From NCBI RefSeq assembly GCF_000716715.1, contig NZ_JNYJ01000060.1, positions 10,912 to 74,911 of the forward strand: DNA of 64,000 nucleotides, written 5' to 3'. The translations under genes were made by a program, and so were the position numbers. The notes beneath the pieces were generated by a model, which was not told the DNA's origin, did no database searches, and saw nothing but the letters and a program-made list of their open reading frames with translations. The stretch comes from Dactylosporangium aurantiacum. GTDB taxonomy: Bacteria; Actinomycetota; Actinomycetes; Mycobacteriales; Micromonosporaceae. Position 1 is the stretch's first letter. Each line of letters starts with the position of its first letter. This document shows positions 33,632 through 41,697 of the stretch, piece after piece.

Positions 33632-33810
33632 ATGCACCTGTGGCTGGCCCCTGCCGCTCGGCGTCACCGTCGCGGTCACGGTGCTGTGGGCGGCGGTGCG
33701 CGGCATGCTTCCCTGGGCGACTGGTTCCGGCTGGCCGTCCCGCTCGCCGCCGTGCCCTGCGCCGTGATCGTCGCGGTGCGGCACGCGCTGGCCCCCGAGG
33801 CCCGCCTGGT
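33632..33810 (+). pseudogene. Decayed fragment of a paralogue of the membrane protein at 40782-41525
   Basis: A frame beginning RRMHLWLA, after a one-base frame change LPLGVTVAVTVLWAAV, and then in the first frame again SLGDWFRLAVPLAAVPCAVIVAVRHALAPE, corresponds piece by piece to SRRMHLWLSLLLGITVTVAV, PLGDWGLLAVPLSAVPCAAIVAVQHALAPK in the intact gene at 40782-41525. The middle (about 80 residues) and the N-terminal half are missing. This is a deleted, frameshifted copy and should not be expressed as a working protein. Confidence 0.75.
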
Positions 33811-33996
33811 CGGCTCCGCCGCTGCCACCGGTACCGGTGGACCGGGGTCGACCGGCGGACCGTCGGCTCGCCGGCCGGCAGTGGCCGGCATCGTTCGGGG
33901 ATCGACGCGGCCGGTGGGGATCGACTGGCGTCGTCATGTGTTCCGTATCCGCCGTGCGACGCCCCGCAACGGTGGGTCGGTGGTTAGCGTCGGGGC

Positions 33997-34600
33997 ATGA
34001 CGGCGGCGGTGGACGACGCGGGCGTTGAGCCGTGGGGGATCGACAAGGCGACGCTGCACGAGGCGCTGCGGCGGCACCGGCGGCACGCGACGCATCTCGC
34101 CTGGTACCTCGGCCTGGGGCTGGGCGGCGCCGCGGCGCTGTTCGCGGCGGTCGCCGTGGTGGTCGAGCGGCCCGCCGGCAGCCCGGCGATGAGCCCGACG
34201 CTGCTGCTGGCGGCGTGCACGCTGCTCGCCGCCTAGGTCGTGCCGAAGGTGGTCATGGCGATGGACCGGGCGCACGCCGCGCGGTGGGTGCAGCGGCACG
34301 GGAGTACGAGGCGCTCGCCGTGGTCGTGGGTGAGCCGCTCGTCGGCGACGCGCCGCCCGCCGCGGGGGTCAACGGGGCGCGGGTGGTGAGCCGGCCGCTC
34401 GGGCAGCTGCTGCTGTTCGACTTCCGGCTCATGGACCGGTTCAGCGCGACGGCGCTCGGGCAGGCGCGGGTGTCGTTCGTGGCGTGCCTCGTGGCGGTCG
34501 GCGCGACCCTCGTCGTCCTGCTCACCGGCTCCGCGGCCATCCTGGCCACCGGTAGCGCCGAGGTGCAGGTTAGGCACAGCCACGGCCGCCGGCCGAGCGG
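33997..34600 (+). pseudogene. Disrupted membrane protein gene (stop and frameshift)
   Basis: From ATG 33997 the frame reads 79 residues with a soluble N-terminus (IDKATLHEALRRHRRHATHLAW) and two membrane segments (YLGLGLGGAAALFAAVAVVV; TLLLAACTLLAA) and then hits TAG at 34234. The same frame continues sensibly (VVPKVVMAMDRAHAARWVQRHG) before a frame change, after which EYEALAVVVGEPLVGDAPPA, RPLGQLLLFDFRLMDRFSATALG and the hydrophobic FVACLVAVGATLVVLLTGSAAIL follow. The pieces add up to one membrane protein of about 200 residues broken by a nonsense codon and an indel. Family not recognised. Confidence 0.7.
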
Positions 34601-34662
34601 CAGGAGGTCCCGGTTCCCGTCGGGTGAGCGCGCCGGCGGGACAGGCGCCGCGGTGAACAGGC

Positions 34663-35136
34663 TCAGCGGCGCCACGGCTGGAACGGGGTCGACTCCGGAT
34701 ACCCGGTGCCGGTCACGGCCTCGATGACCGCCCACAGGAAGTCCTCGTCCGGGCCCCACGACGGGATGTCGACGCTCGACTCCACCGGCAGCGGCTCGCC
34801 GGTGTCGACGACCGCCTCGGCGTCGGCGTAGACCACCTCGCGCACCACCTCGCCGCCGGCGAACAGCGTGAACGCGTAGCTGCTGCTCACGCTGGCGAAC
34901 ACGACGGTCAGCGCGTCGCCCGGCGGCTCGCAGGCGGTGACGAGCTCCAGCGACGGGTCCCACACCTGCGCCCAACCGCCGGCCTCGGCCGCGAACAGCA
35001 CGCCGTCCGGCAGCCCGCTGGTCGCCTCGTCGGCGGTGACCGGGGCGCCGTCGGGCCGGGCCGTGCCGCTCAGGACCGCCACGGCCTCGGCCGCGGTGGC
35101 GCCGTGGACGAACAGCGCCGAGGTGTTCCATCCCAT
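34663..35136 (-). CDS. Hypothetical protein, soluble
   Basis: A 157-residue acidic protein (NTSALFVHGATAAEAVAVLSG, GWAQVWDPSLELVTACEP, LTVVFASVSSSYAFTLFAGGEVVREVVY, PSWGPDEDFLWAVIEAVTG). The alternating beta-strands and a terminal Trp-containing helix are like many small actinomycete proteins of unassigned families. It begins 9 bases after the PHP gene and so is the last gene of a cobK-PHP operon. Confidence 0.7.
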   Translation of the reverse strand: MGWNTSALFVHGATAAEAVAVLSGTARPDGAPVTADEATSGLPDGVLFAAEAGGWAQVWDPSLELVTACEPPGDALTVVFASVSSSYAFTLFAGGEVVREVVYADAEAVVDTGEPLPVESSVDIPSWGPDEDFLWAVIEAVTGTGYPESTPFQPWRR

Positions 35137-35145
35137 CCGGTGACC

Positions 35146-35970
35146 TTAGATCAGCCAGTGGTCGTACGGGTGGCGGCCCGGACGGAAGCCGGCCGCCTCG
35201 ACCATCGCGGCGGCCTCGGCGAAGCGGGTGGCGACGAGGTCGGGGCGGTGCGCGTCGCTGCCGAAGCAGACGGCCCGGCCGCCCTCCTCCCGCCACCACC
35301 GCACGAACTCGGGCTCGGGGCCCCGGCGGGTGTTGACCTCCAGCGCGCGGCCGGTGCCGGCGAGGGCGCGCAGCACGGCGCGGATCTCCTCCTCGTAGTC
35401 GGTGATCGCGAACGGGGCGCCGGCGGGCAGGTACCGGACGGGATAGTCGAGGTGGGTCAGGGCGCAGAACGTGTCGCAGGCGAGGATCATGCGGATCGCC
35501 TCGGCGAAGTACTCGCGCAGCACCGCGGGGATGCCGCGCAGCTCGAACTCGTCCTCCACGAGGCGGTGCCGGCCGGCCACGGCGATGGAGTGCAGGGAGC
35601 CGATGACCCGCTCGAACGGGGCGGCCGCCAGCAGCGACCCGGCCTGCGCCGGGAACCAGTGCGGCTCGCCGAGCTCGACGCCGGTGATGATGCGCAGCGA
35701 CGGGAACTTCGCCCGGCAGCGGTCGACCGCCTCGAGGTAGCCGTCGACGTCCAGCGGCGGCGGGGCGAGCCACGCGTCGTCGGTGATGTGCCGGCGCATC
35801 CGGTCGGGCAGGGTCGCGGGGTTGACGTGCCACGTGACGAAGTCGGTGTGCTCGGTGAACGCGATCGCCGGCAGCCCGAGCTCCACGGCCCGCGCGCAGG
35901 AGCCTTCCATGTCGCCGGTGGCGGTGTCCCAGGAGAACTCGGTGTGGGTGTGCAGATCGGCGGGCAGCAT
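35146..35970 (-). CDS. PHP-domain phosphoesterase (histidinol-phosphatase-like)
   Basis: A 274-residue PHP-fold metal-dependent phosphoesterase. The four metal-binding motifs are in place: DLHTHTEFS near the N-terminus, FTEHTDF, a His-containing IGSLHSI and THLDYPVRY, and the late FGSDAHRP. The order and spacing resemble HisK/HisJ histidinol-phosphatases, but hisitidine biosynthesis genes are absent around it, so the substrate could be another phosphate ester. It lies 12 bases after cobK and 9 before a hypothetical gene, in one operon. Confidence 0.85.
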   Translation of the reverse strand: MLPADLHTHTEFSWDTATGDMEGSCARAVELGLPAIAFTEHTDFVTWHVNPATLPDRMRRHITDDAWLAPPPLDVDGYLEAVDRCRAKFPSLRIITGVELGEPHWFPAQAGSLLAAAPFERVIGSLHSIAVAGRHRLVEDEFELRGIPAVLREYFAEAIRMILACDTFCALTHLDYPVRYLPAGAPFAITDYEEEIRAVLRALAGTGRALEVNTRRGPEPEFVRWWREEGGRAVCFGSDAHRPDLVATRFAEAAAMVEAAGFRPGRHPYDHWLI

Positions 35971-35982
35971 GCGGCGATCGTG

Positions 35983-36729
35983 TCAGCCGCCGCCCGTGCC
36001 GCCGTCGCCGGTCCGCAGGAATGTGACGGCGTCCTCGACGCTCGCCACGACCGGCACGCCCGGGGTGACCGGCGGCCGGTCGACCATGAGCACCGGCAGG
36101 CCCAGCCGGCGCGCGGCGGTGAGCTTCGCCGCGGTCATGTCGCCGCCGCTGTCCTTCGTCACCAGAAGTTGGATGCTGTACGACCGCAGCAGCGCGCTCT
36201 CGCCGTCGACGCTGAACGGCCCGCGATCCAGCAGCGACTCCAGCCGCGGCGGGTGCGGCGGGGCGACCGGGTCGACGCTGCGCACCAGGAACCAGCGGGC
36301 CGCCAGGTCCGCGAACGCGGCCAGGCCCTGCCGCCCGGTGGTGAGGAACACCCGCTCGAACGGGGACCGCGCGATGAACGCCGCGGCGGCGTCCAGCGTC
36401 GGCACCCGGTGCCACACGTCGCCCGGGCCGGCGGTCCAGCCCGGCCGGCGCAGGAGCAGCAGCGGTACACCTGCCGCCGCCGCTGACGCACTGATCCTCG
36501 CGGCGAACGGGTGGGTCGCGTCGACGACCACGTCGACCCGGGTCGCCCGGACGTAGCCGGCCAGCCCCGCGGGGCCGCCGAACCCGCCGACGCGGACCTC
36601 GCCGGGCGGCAGCACCGGGTCCGCGACCCGCCCGGCGAGCGAGCTGATCACGCGGAACCCGGTGCCGGCCAACGCCTCGGCGAGCCGCCGGGCCTCGCCG
36701 GTGCCGCCGAGGATGAGCACTGTCCGCAT
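35983..36729 (-). CDS. cobK: Precorrin-6A reductase
   Basis: A 248-residue NADPH-dependent reductase that reduces precorrin-6A to precorrin-6B. It has the Rossmann start TVLILGGTGEARRLAEAL, VISSLAGRV, VRVGGFGGPAGLAGYV, VVVDATHPFAARIS, FLTTGRQGLAAF and the C-terminal LLVTKDSGGDMTAAKLTAARRLGLPVLMVDRP, all family landmarks. It is the only cob gene here outside the two riboswitch loci; the 68-bp gap upstream holds a terminator of the lectin gene and no riboswitch. It heads an operon with a PHP protein. Confidence 0.95.
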   Translation of the reverse strand: MRTVLILGGTGEARRLAEALAGTGFRVISSLAGRVADPVLPPGEVRVGGFGGPAGLAGYVRATRVDVVVDATHPFAARISASAAAAGVPLLLLRRPGWTAGPGDVWHRVPTLDAAAAFIARSPFERVFLTTGRQGLAAFADLAARWFLVRSVDPVAPPHPPRLESLLDRGPFSVDGESALLRSYSIQLLVTKDSGGDMTAAKLTAARRLGLPVLMVDRPPVTPGVPVVASVEDAVTFLRTGDGGTGGG

Positions 36730-36753
36730 GCAGCAGACGATGCCATGACCGGC

Positions 36754-36787
36754 GGGCGGGCCGGCGACGTGGTCCACCGGCCCGCCC
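36754..36787 (-). terminator. Terminator after the ricin-B-lectin protein gene
   Basis: A perfect 11-bp stem, GGGCGGGCCGG (36754-36764) and CCGGCCCGCCC (36777-36787), with a 12-nt loop, 10 bp downstream of the stop at 36798. Confidence 0.8.
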
Positions 36788-36797
36788 ACACGACGCG

Positions 36798-38381
36798 CTA
36801 CGGGCCGCTGACCAGGTTCGTCACCTGGTGGCCGCTGTTGACCGCGGCCCCCGTGTCGTTGATGACGTGCGCGATGGTGCCCGTCCCGCCGAGGGAGACG
36901 GTGACCATGTTGTGGAACTTGACGTTGGTGGTGACGGGGACCTCGAAGGAGTGGCCGAGCACGACGCTGGGGTTGGTGGAGAAGTAGCAGTAGCTGAGGC
37001 CGTTCGCGGCGGTGTTGGTGTTCCAGCCGACGGTGCCGCCGTTACCGTGGTCGGCCCGCCAGATCCACATGTGGTCGCCGATGACGTGGTTGCTGTTCAC
37101 CCGCAGCGACACGGTGGCCTTGCCGGCGATCGAGCCGCCGATGCGGAAGAACACGTCGTGCAGCGACGTCGGGTTGGCGGAGTGGTCGGCGGCGGAGCCG
37201 CTCGGGCCGACCTCCATGAGCACCTGCGAGTTGGTGGTGCCGGCGTCGAACAGGATGCCGGCGACCTTGACCCCGTCCACGTCGGCGACCGTCATCGCGG
37301 TGATGCTGGCGGCGGTCGCGCCGGCCTTCACGATGTAGAACTGGCTGATCGGCAGGCTCGACCCCGCCGTCGTGCCGGTCGACCAGCTGTTACCGGACGA
37401 GTTGCTGCGCAGCGACGGCACGAACACCTGGTAGGCGCCGGCGCTGTCCACGTACAGGAACGGCTTCTCCCGCACCACGGGTGTCGTGCCGACCGTGGTG
37501 TACGGCGGGCTGGGGAAGCTGTTGGCCGGGGCGCCCTGGACACCGACGAAGACCTGGTTCCAGTTGGAGCCGGACCACGAGCCGATCTGGCTGTTGCGGG
37601 TGATCCACTGCTGCTGGCTGCCGGACTGGATCTGCCCGTCGATCTTGCTGTCGGAGATCCAGCCGCCGGACGACCAGCCACCGTCGGACAGCGCGAGGTT
37701 GCCCCGCACGTGCATCCGCCGGTACGGGGCGGCCTGGGACACCGCCCACCGGTCCAGGCCACCGGTCGGCGTCACCGACAGGTTCTCCGCCGACCGCCAG
37801 AAGTTCTGCTGCGACATCGACGGATCGAACACCGACACGTTCGGACCCAGGTCCGGATTGTTCGGGTTGTTCGGCGGGGTGCTGGTCGGCGGGTTCGTGG
37901 TGCCTCCCGGGAGCGTCCACTGCTGGTTGGCGCTCGCGAAACAGTCCCACAGCTGCAGCTTGGTGCCGTCGGCGGAGCTCGGTCCGGTCGCGTCGAGGCA
38001 CTTGCCGAGCGAGCGCAGCGTGCCGTCGCTCTGCTTCGACCACTGCTGGGCGCTCGTGCCGTTGCAGTCCCAGATCTGGATCTTCGTGCCGTTCGCGGTG
38101 CTGGCGGCGTTGACGTCGAGGCACTTGCCGAGCGCGCGGATCGTGCCGTCGTCGCCGACGGTCCACTGCTGCGCGGCCGTGCCGTTGCAGGTGTACAGCT
38201 GCACCTGGGTGCCGTTGGCGGTGCCGGCCGCGGCGACGTCGACGCACTTGCCGCCGTAGCCGGTGATCTGGCCGGTGGTGGCGGCCGAGGCGGAGGTCAT
38301 GGCGATCACGCCGGTGCCGGCGACCACGAGCACGGTCGCGGTGATCGCCAGCCCGATGCGGCGTCTGGAGATGGGCTTCAC
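36798..38381 (-). CDS. Secreted ricin-B-lectin protein with C-terminal beta-helix-like domain
   Basis: A 527-residue secreted protein. The signal peptide ends at SASAAT (about residue 33). A ricin-type beta-trefoil (about 35-155) has three QxW repeats (AAQQWTV, AQQWSK, NQQWTL) with GKCLD boxes. After a Pro/Asn linker, a large catalytic-looking domain starts NVSVFDPSMSQQNFWRSAENL and runs to the end through GGLDRWAVSQAAPYRRMHVRG, REKPFLYVDSAGAYQVF and MWIWRADHGNGG. Related secreted actinomycete proteins are often called adenylyl cyclase or coagulation-factor domain proteins; I recall about 65 more residues after FDPSM in them, so this copy may carry an in-frame deletion. Enzyme activity is not assigned. 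Confidence 0.82.
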   Translation of the reverse strand: MKPISRRRIGLAITATVLVVAGTGVIAMTSASAATTGQITGYGGKCVDVAAAGTANGTQVQLYTCNGTAAQQWTVGDDGTIRALGKCLDVNAASTANGTKIQIWDCNGTSAQQWSKQSDGTLRSLGKCLDATGPSSADGTKLQLWDCFASANQQWTLPGGTTNPPTSTPPNNPNNPDLGPNVSVFDPSMSQQNFWRSAENLSVTPTGGLDRWAVSQAAPYRRMHVRGNLALSDGGWSSGGWISDSKIDGQIQSGSQQQWITRNSQIGSWSGSNWNQVFVGVQGAPANSFPSPPYTTVGTTPVVREKPFLYVDSAGAYQVFVPSLRSNSSGNSWSTGTTAGSSLPISQFYIVKAGATAASITAMTVADVDGVKVAGILFDAGTTNSQVLMEVGPSGSAADHSANPTSLHDVFFRIGGSIAGKATVSLRVNSNHVIGDHMWIWRADHGNGGTVGWNTNTAANGLSYCYFSTNPSVVLGHSFEVPVTTNVKFHNMVTVSLGGTGTIAHVINDTGAAVNSGHQVTNLVSGP

Positions 38382-38520
38382 GGGGGTCCCTTCTGGGCGG
38401 GGCGCCCGCGCAGGACCCCTTTCGGGGGGTGGGTCCGGGGCGGGCGGGAGCCGTCCTCCGCCGCGTCGGTGGGTGACGACGGAGGACCAGATCTGTGAAG
38501 TTGCCTTACAGATCCATCGG

Positions 38521-38550
38521 AGGCTATTCCCGCCCCGGTGCGCAAGTCAA
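38521..38550 (-). promoter_or_regulatory. Promoter of the ricin-B-lectin gene: TTGACT-N18-TAGCCT
   Basis: On the minus strand TTGACT (38545-38550) and TAGCCT (38521-38526) are separated by 18 bp. The leader to the ATG at 38381 is about 130 nt. The same two hexamers with the same spacing precede the GH18 chitinase-like gene at 43162-43191. Confidence 0.7.
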
Positions 38551-38584
38551 TACGCGACCCGAATTAAGGGATTGAGCTGCCGAT

Positions 38585-39169
38585 TTACGCCTTCGCCAGG
38601 ATCTCGCCGGCGCCGCCCGCGGTCTCCTGCACGGCCTGCAGGTAGGCCTTCATGTCGGTGTTCGGCAGCCCGGTGCCGGCCACCACGACCGTGTTGCCGG
38701 CGAGGAGGACCGGGTACATCTTCGCCTCCTCCTGCGCGTACGCCTTCGCCGCGTTCGCCGCCTTGAACTCCACGAAGATGGCCTGCTGGCCGCGCGACGG
38801 CATGAAGTCGCCCTTCTTCTTGTAGCAGTCGAACTGCTTGAAATTCGCCACCGCCGAGCGGTACTTCGACGGCACGCCGGTGGAGTTGCTGTCCCACTTG
38901 CCGACCGGGCACATCTCGTCCTTGGTGAACAGGTCGCCGGTCAGCTGCGCGATCTTCTCGAACTGCACACCCTTGCCGGCGGCGGCGCTGCCCGAGGGCT
39001 TCGCGCTCCCGGACGGCTGCGCGCTTTCGGCGGGCGCGGCGCTGGCGGGCGCGGACGTCGCCGCGGCGGGAACGGCCTTGTCGTCGGTCTTCTTGTCGTC
39101 GCCACCGCAGGCGGCGGTCAGCAGCAGGGTGGCACCGGCAACGGCGGTCGCGATCAGCAGACGCTTCAT
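38585..39169 (-). CDS. Lipoprotein, unknown function
   Basis: A 194-residue exported lipoprotein. The signal peptide ends in lipobox LTAAC (Cys 21), then a Lys/Asp patch, an Ala/Ser/Pro linker with GSAKPSGSA repeats, and a domain of about 125 residues (VQFEKIAQLTGDLFTKDEMC, FKQFDCYKKKGDF, QQAIFVEFKAANAAKAYAQEEAK, VVVAGTGLPNTDMKAYLQAV). Two Cys may pair. It is like the lipoprotein at 25697-26161 in plan. The lectin promoter lies just downstream of its stop. No function proposed. Confidence 0.75.
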   Translation of the reverse strand: MKRLLIATAVAGATLLLTAACGGDDKKTDDKAVPAAATSAPASAAPAESAQPSGSAKPSGSAAAGKGVQFEKIAQLTGDLFTKDEMCPVGKWDSNSTGVPSKYRSAVANFKQFDCYKKKGDFMPSRGQQAIFVEFKAANAAKAYAQEEAKMYPVLLAGNTVVVAGTGLPNTDMKAYLQAVQETAGGAGEILAKA

Positions 39170-39404
39170 GGGGATTCGATTCCTTTATGTGGTGGTGCGA
39201 TTGGGGGTTCGCCCTTGACGCACAAGAACGTATGCGCGCCGCCCCGCCGTTGAATCCCGGATGTATGCCACCCGACAACCGACGTGGCGGTAGTCACTGT
39301 GGTGCTTCGGCGCGGCTGCCCGAAGCGGCGGGGTGGGCGACGGATCGGGCGGGTTGTCGACAGTTGCGGTCCGGACGAAAGCGGCGACCCGACATCATGT
39401 GAGC

Positions 39405-40769
39405 ATGGACCGACCGGACTGGCATGGACCGCTCACCGAGGCGTACGAACAGGCGACCCGCTTCCTGACCGGCCTTCCGGAGCGCGAGGTCGGCAGCCGC
39501 GCCACTCTGGAGGAGCTGCGGGCGGCGCTCGGCGGGCCGCTGCCGGACGCGGGCAGCGACGCGCGGGAGGTCGTCGCCCGGCTGGCCGAGGCGGCCGACC
39601 CGGGGATCGTCGCGTCGCCGAGCGGGCGGTTCTTCGGGTTCGTCATCGGCGGGGCGACGCCGGCGGCGCTCGCGGCGGACTGGCTGACCGCGACCTGGGA
39701 CCAGAACGCCGGCCTGTACGCCGCCGGGCCCGCCGCCGCAGTGGTCGAGGACGTCGCCGGCGGGTGGCTGCGGGACCTGTTCGGGCTGCCGGCGCAGGCG
39801 TCGGCCGGGTTCGTCACCGGGGCGCAGATGAGCCACGTGACGGCGCTCGCGGCGGCGCGGCACGAGGTGCTGCGCCGGGCCGGCTGGGACGTGGAGACGG
39901 ACGGCCTGCACGGCGCGCCGCGGATCGCGGTGCTCGCCGGCGCGGACCGGCACTCGACGATCGACCGCGCGCTGCGGTTCCTCGGCATCGGCACGGCGGC
40001 CCTCGTACCGGTGGACGTCGACGACCAGGGCCGGATGACGACCGCCGGGCTGCGCGCCGCCCTCGCCGGGCTGGACGGGCCGGCGATCGTCTGCGCCCAG
40101 CTGGGCAACGTCAACACCGGCGCGTTCGACCCGATCGGCGAGATCTGCGACGTCGCGCACGCCGCCGGCGCGTGGGTCCACGTCGACGGCGCCTTCGGGC
40201 TGTGGGCCGCGACCAGCGCACGCCTGCGGCACCTCGTCACCGGCGTCGACCGCGCCGACTCGTGGACGACGGACGCGCACAAGTGGCTCAACGTCCCGTA
40301 CGACTCCGGACTCGTCTTCTGCGCGCACCCCGCGGCGCACCGGGCGGCCATGGGCGTGCGCGCCGCCTACCTGGTCCACGCCGGCGGCGACGAGCGCGAC
40401 GCGCTGGACTACAACCCCGAGTTCTCCCGCCGCGCCAGAGGTTTCGCCGTGTACGCCGCGCTGCGCGCCCTCGGCCGCACCGGCGTCGAGTCCCTCATCG
40501 ACCGCGGCTGCGACCTCGCCGCGCGCTTCGCCCGGCGGATGAGCGGCCGCGTCCTCAACGACGTCGTGCTCAACCAGGTCCTGGTCGGCTTCGGCCCGGC
40601 CACCCCCGACCTGGTCCGCCGCGTCCAGGCCGAAGGCACCTGCTGGGTGAGCGGCACCCTCTGGCGCGGCGCCCCGGCCATGCGCTTCTCCGTCAGCAAC
40701 TTCACCACCGACGAGGCCGACATCGACCGCGCCGCCGACACCATCCTGCGCCTCGCCGCCGGCACCTGA
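39405..40769 (+). CDS. Group II PLP-dependent decarboxylase/aminotransferase-like
   Basis: A 454-residue fold-type I PLP enzyme of the glutamate/aromatic amino acid decarboxylase family. GFVTGAQMSHVTALAAARHEVL, IAVLAGADRHSTIDRALRFLG, the VHVDGAFGLWAA motif (Asp that contacts the pyridine nitrogen) and TTDAHKWLNVPYDSG with the Schiff-base Lys are clear. The C-terminal RFSVSNFTTDEADID is typical. Substrate cannot be told from these motifs. Start is ATG 39405, with an in-frame GTG two codons upstream. It stands alone and converges on a membrane protein gene 12 bases away. Confidence 0.9.
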   Translation: MDRPDWHGPLTEAYEQATRFLTGLPEREVGSRATLEELRAALGGPLPDAGSDAREVVARLAEAADPGIVASPSGRFFGFVIGGATPAALAADWLTATWDQNAGLYAAGPAAAVVEDVAGGWLRDLFGLPAQASAGFVTGAQMSHVTALAAARHEVLRRAGWDVETDGLHGAPRIAVLAGADRHSTIDRALRFLGIGTAALVPVDVDDQGRMTTAGLRAALAGLDGPAIVCAQLGNVNTGAFDPIGEICDVAHAAGAWVHVDGAFGLWAATSARLRHLVTGVDRADSWTTDAHKWLNVPYDSGLVFCAHPAAHRAAMGVRAAYLVHAGGDERDALDYNPEFSRRARGFAVYAALRALGRTGVESLIDRGCDLAARFARRMSGRVLNDVVLNQVLVGFGPATPDLVRRVQAEGTCWVSGTLWRGAPAMRFSVSNFTTDEADIDRAADTILRLAAGT

Positions 40770-40781
40770 CCCGACGGGGCG

Positions 40782-41525
40782 TCACCCGACCGGCACCGGC
40801 GGCGCGGGCTTCGGGGCGAGCGCGTGCTGGACCGCGACGATGGCGGCGCACGGCACGGCCGAGAGCGGGACGGCCAGCAGGCCCCAGTCGCCGAGCGGCA
40901 GTACGTCGGTGAGCAGTCCCACCTCCAGCACCGCGTACCCGATGAGGCCGCCGCCGACCGCCACCGCGAGCCCGCGGCGCCGATGGCCGGGGGTGCCCGG
41001 GCCGGCGACCCGGTCGAAGAGCGCGGCGAGCACGGTGGCGCCGAGCAGGGCCGGCACCACAGAGAACATGGCCGTCAATAGGCCCAGGAACACGTACACC
41101 AGGATCCCGACCGCGGACACGGCGACGGTGACGGTGATGCCGAGCAGCAGGGAGAGCCACAGGTGCATCCGCCGGGAGCCGGCCGGGCGCGGCCCGGTGG
41201 CGGTGTCGCCGCGCAGCCAGGGCACGGCCAGCAGCACGAGGCCGGCCAGCAGGAGCAGCACGGCCGCGGCGAGCAGGACGGTGCCGACGAGGGTGGTGCC
41301 CGACGACAGGTACTCGACGGTCTGGCCGTCGTCGCGCACGCAGGTCACGCGGGGCGGGAAGTGCTGGACGCGGGCCTTGAACTCGTGCGCCTCGTCGAAG
41401 CGGTACCTGCACGAGCGTGCCGGGTCGATGAGGTCCGGACCGGCGGCCGCGAGCGCCAGGCTGCTGCCGACGCCGAGGAGCACGCCGACGCCCGTGAGGG
41501 TCCACCCACCTGCCAATGCCTTCAT
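40782..41525 (-). CDS. Integral membrane protein, unknown function
   Basis: A 247-residue protein with about six membrane helices. After TM1 an exported loop of about 45 residues has two Cys (ARSCRYRFDEAHEF and RVTCVRDDGQTVEY) that probably form a disulfide; then LVGTVLLAAAVLLLLAGLVLL, a cytoplasmic RRMHLW loop, and further helices ending SAVPCAAIVAVQHALAP. A broken copy of the same family lies at 33632-33810, so the family has been duplicated here. ATG 41525 is used; no ribosome binding site is visible. Confidence 0.75.
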   Translation of the reverse strand: MKALAGGWTLTGVGVLLGVGSSLALAAAGPDLIDPARSCRYRFDEAHEFKARVQHFPPRVTCVRDDGQTVEYLSSGTTLVGTVLLAAAVLLLLAGLVLLAVPWLRGDTATGPRPAGSRRMHLWLSLLLGITVTVAVSAVGILVYVFLGLLTAMFSVVPALLGATVLAALFDRVAGPGTPGHRRRGLAVAVGGGLIGYAVLEVGLLTDVLPLGDWGLLAVPLSAVPCAAIVAVQHALAPKPAPPVPVG

Positions 41526-41641
41526 GCGGCACATGTTCGCAACCGCCGGCTACGGTACCGGCATCCGCGGGCGCGGATCTTCGCTGGTGAACATGCCTCC
41601 GGCCGGATGGATACGTCCGAAGCACGACAGGAAGCGGGCAT

Positions 41642-41674
41642 GGGTGCCCCGGCCGTCCGCACGCCGGGGCACCC
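41642..41674 (-). terminator. Terminator after the GH18 gene
   Basis: A perfect 12-bp stem, GGGTGCCCCGGC (41642-41653) and GCCGGGGCACCC (41663-41674), 24 bp beyond the stop at 41698. Confidence 0.85.
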
Positions 41675-41697
41675 CGCTGGTCCGCCCAGGTGCCGGG

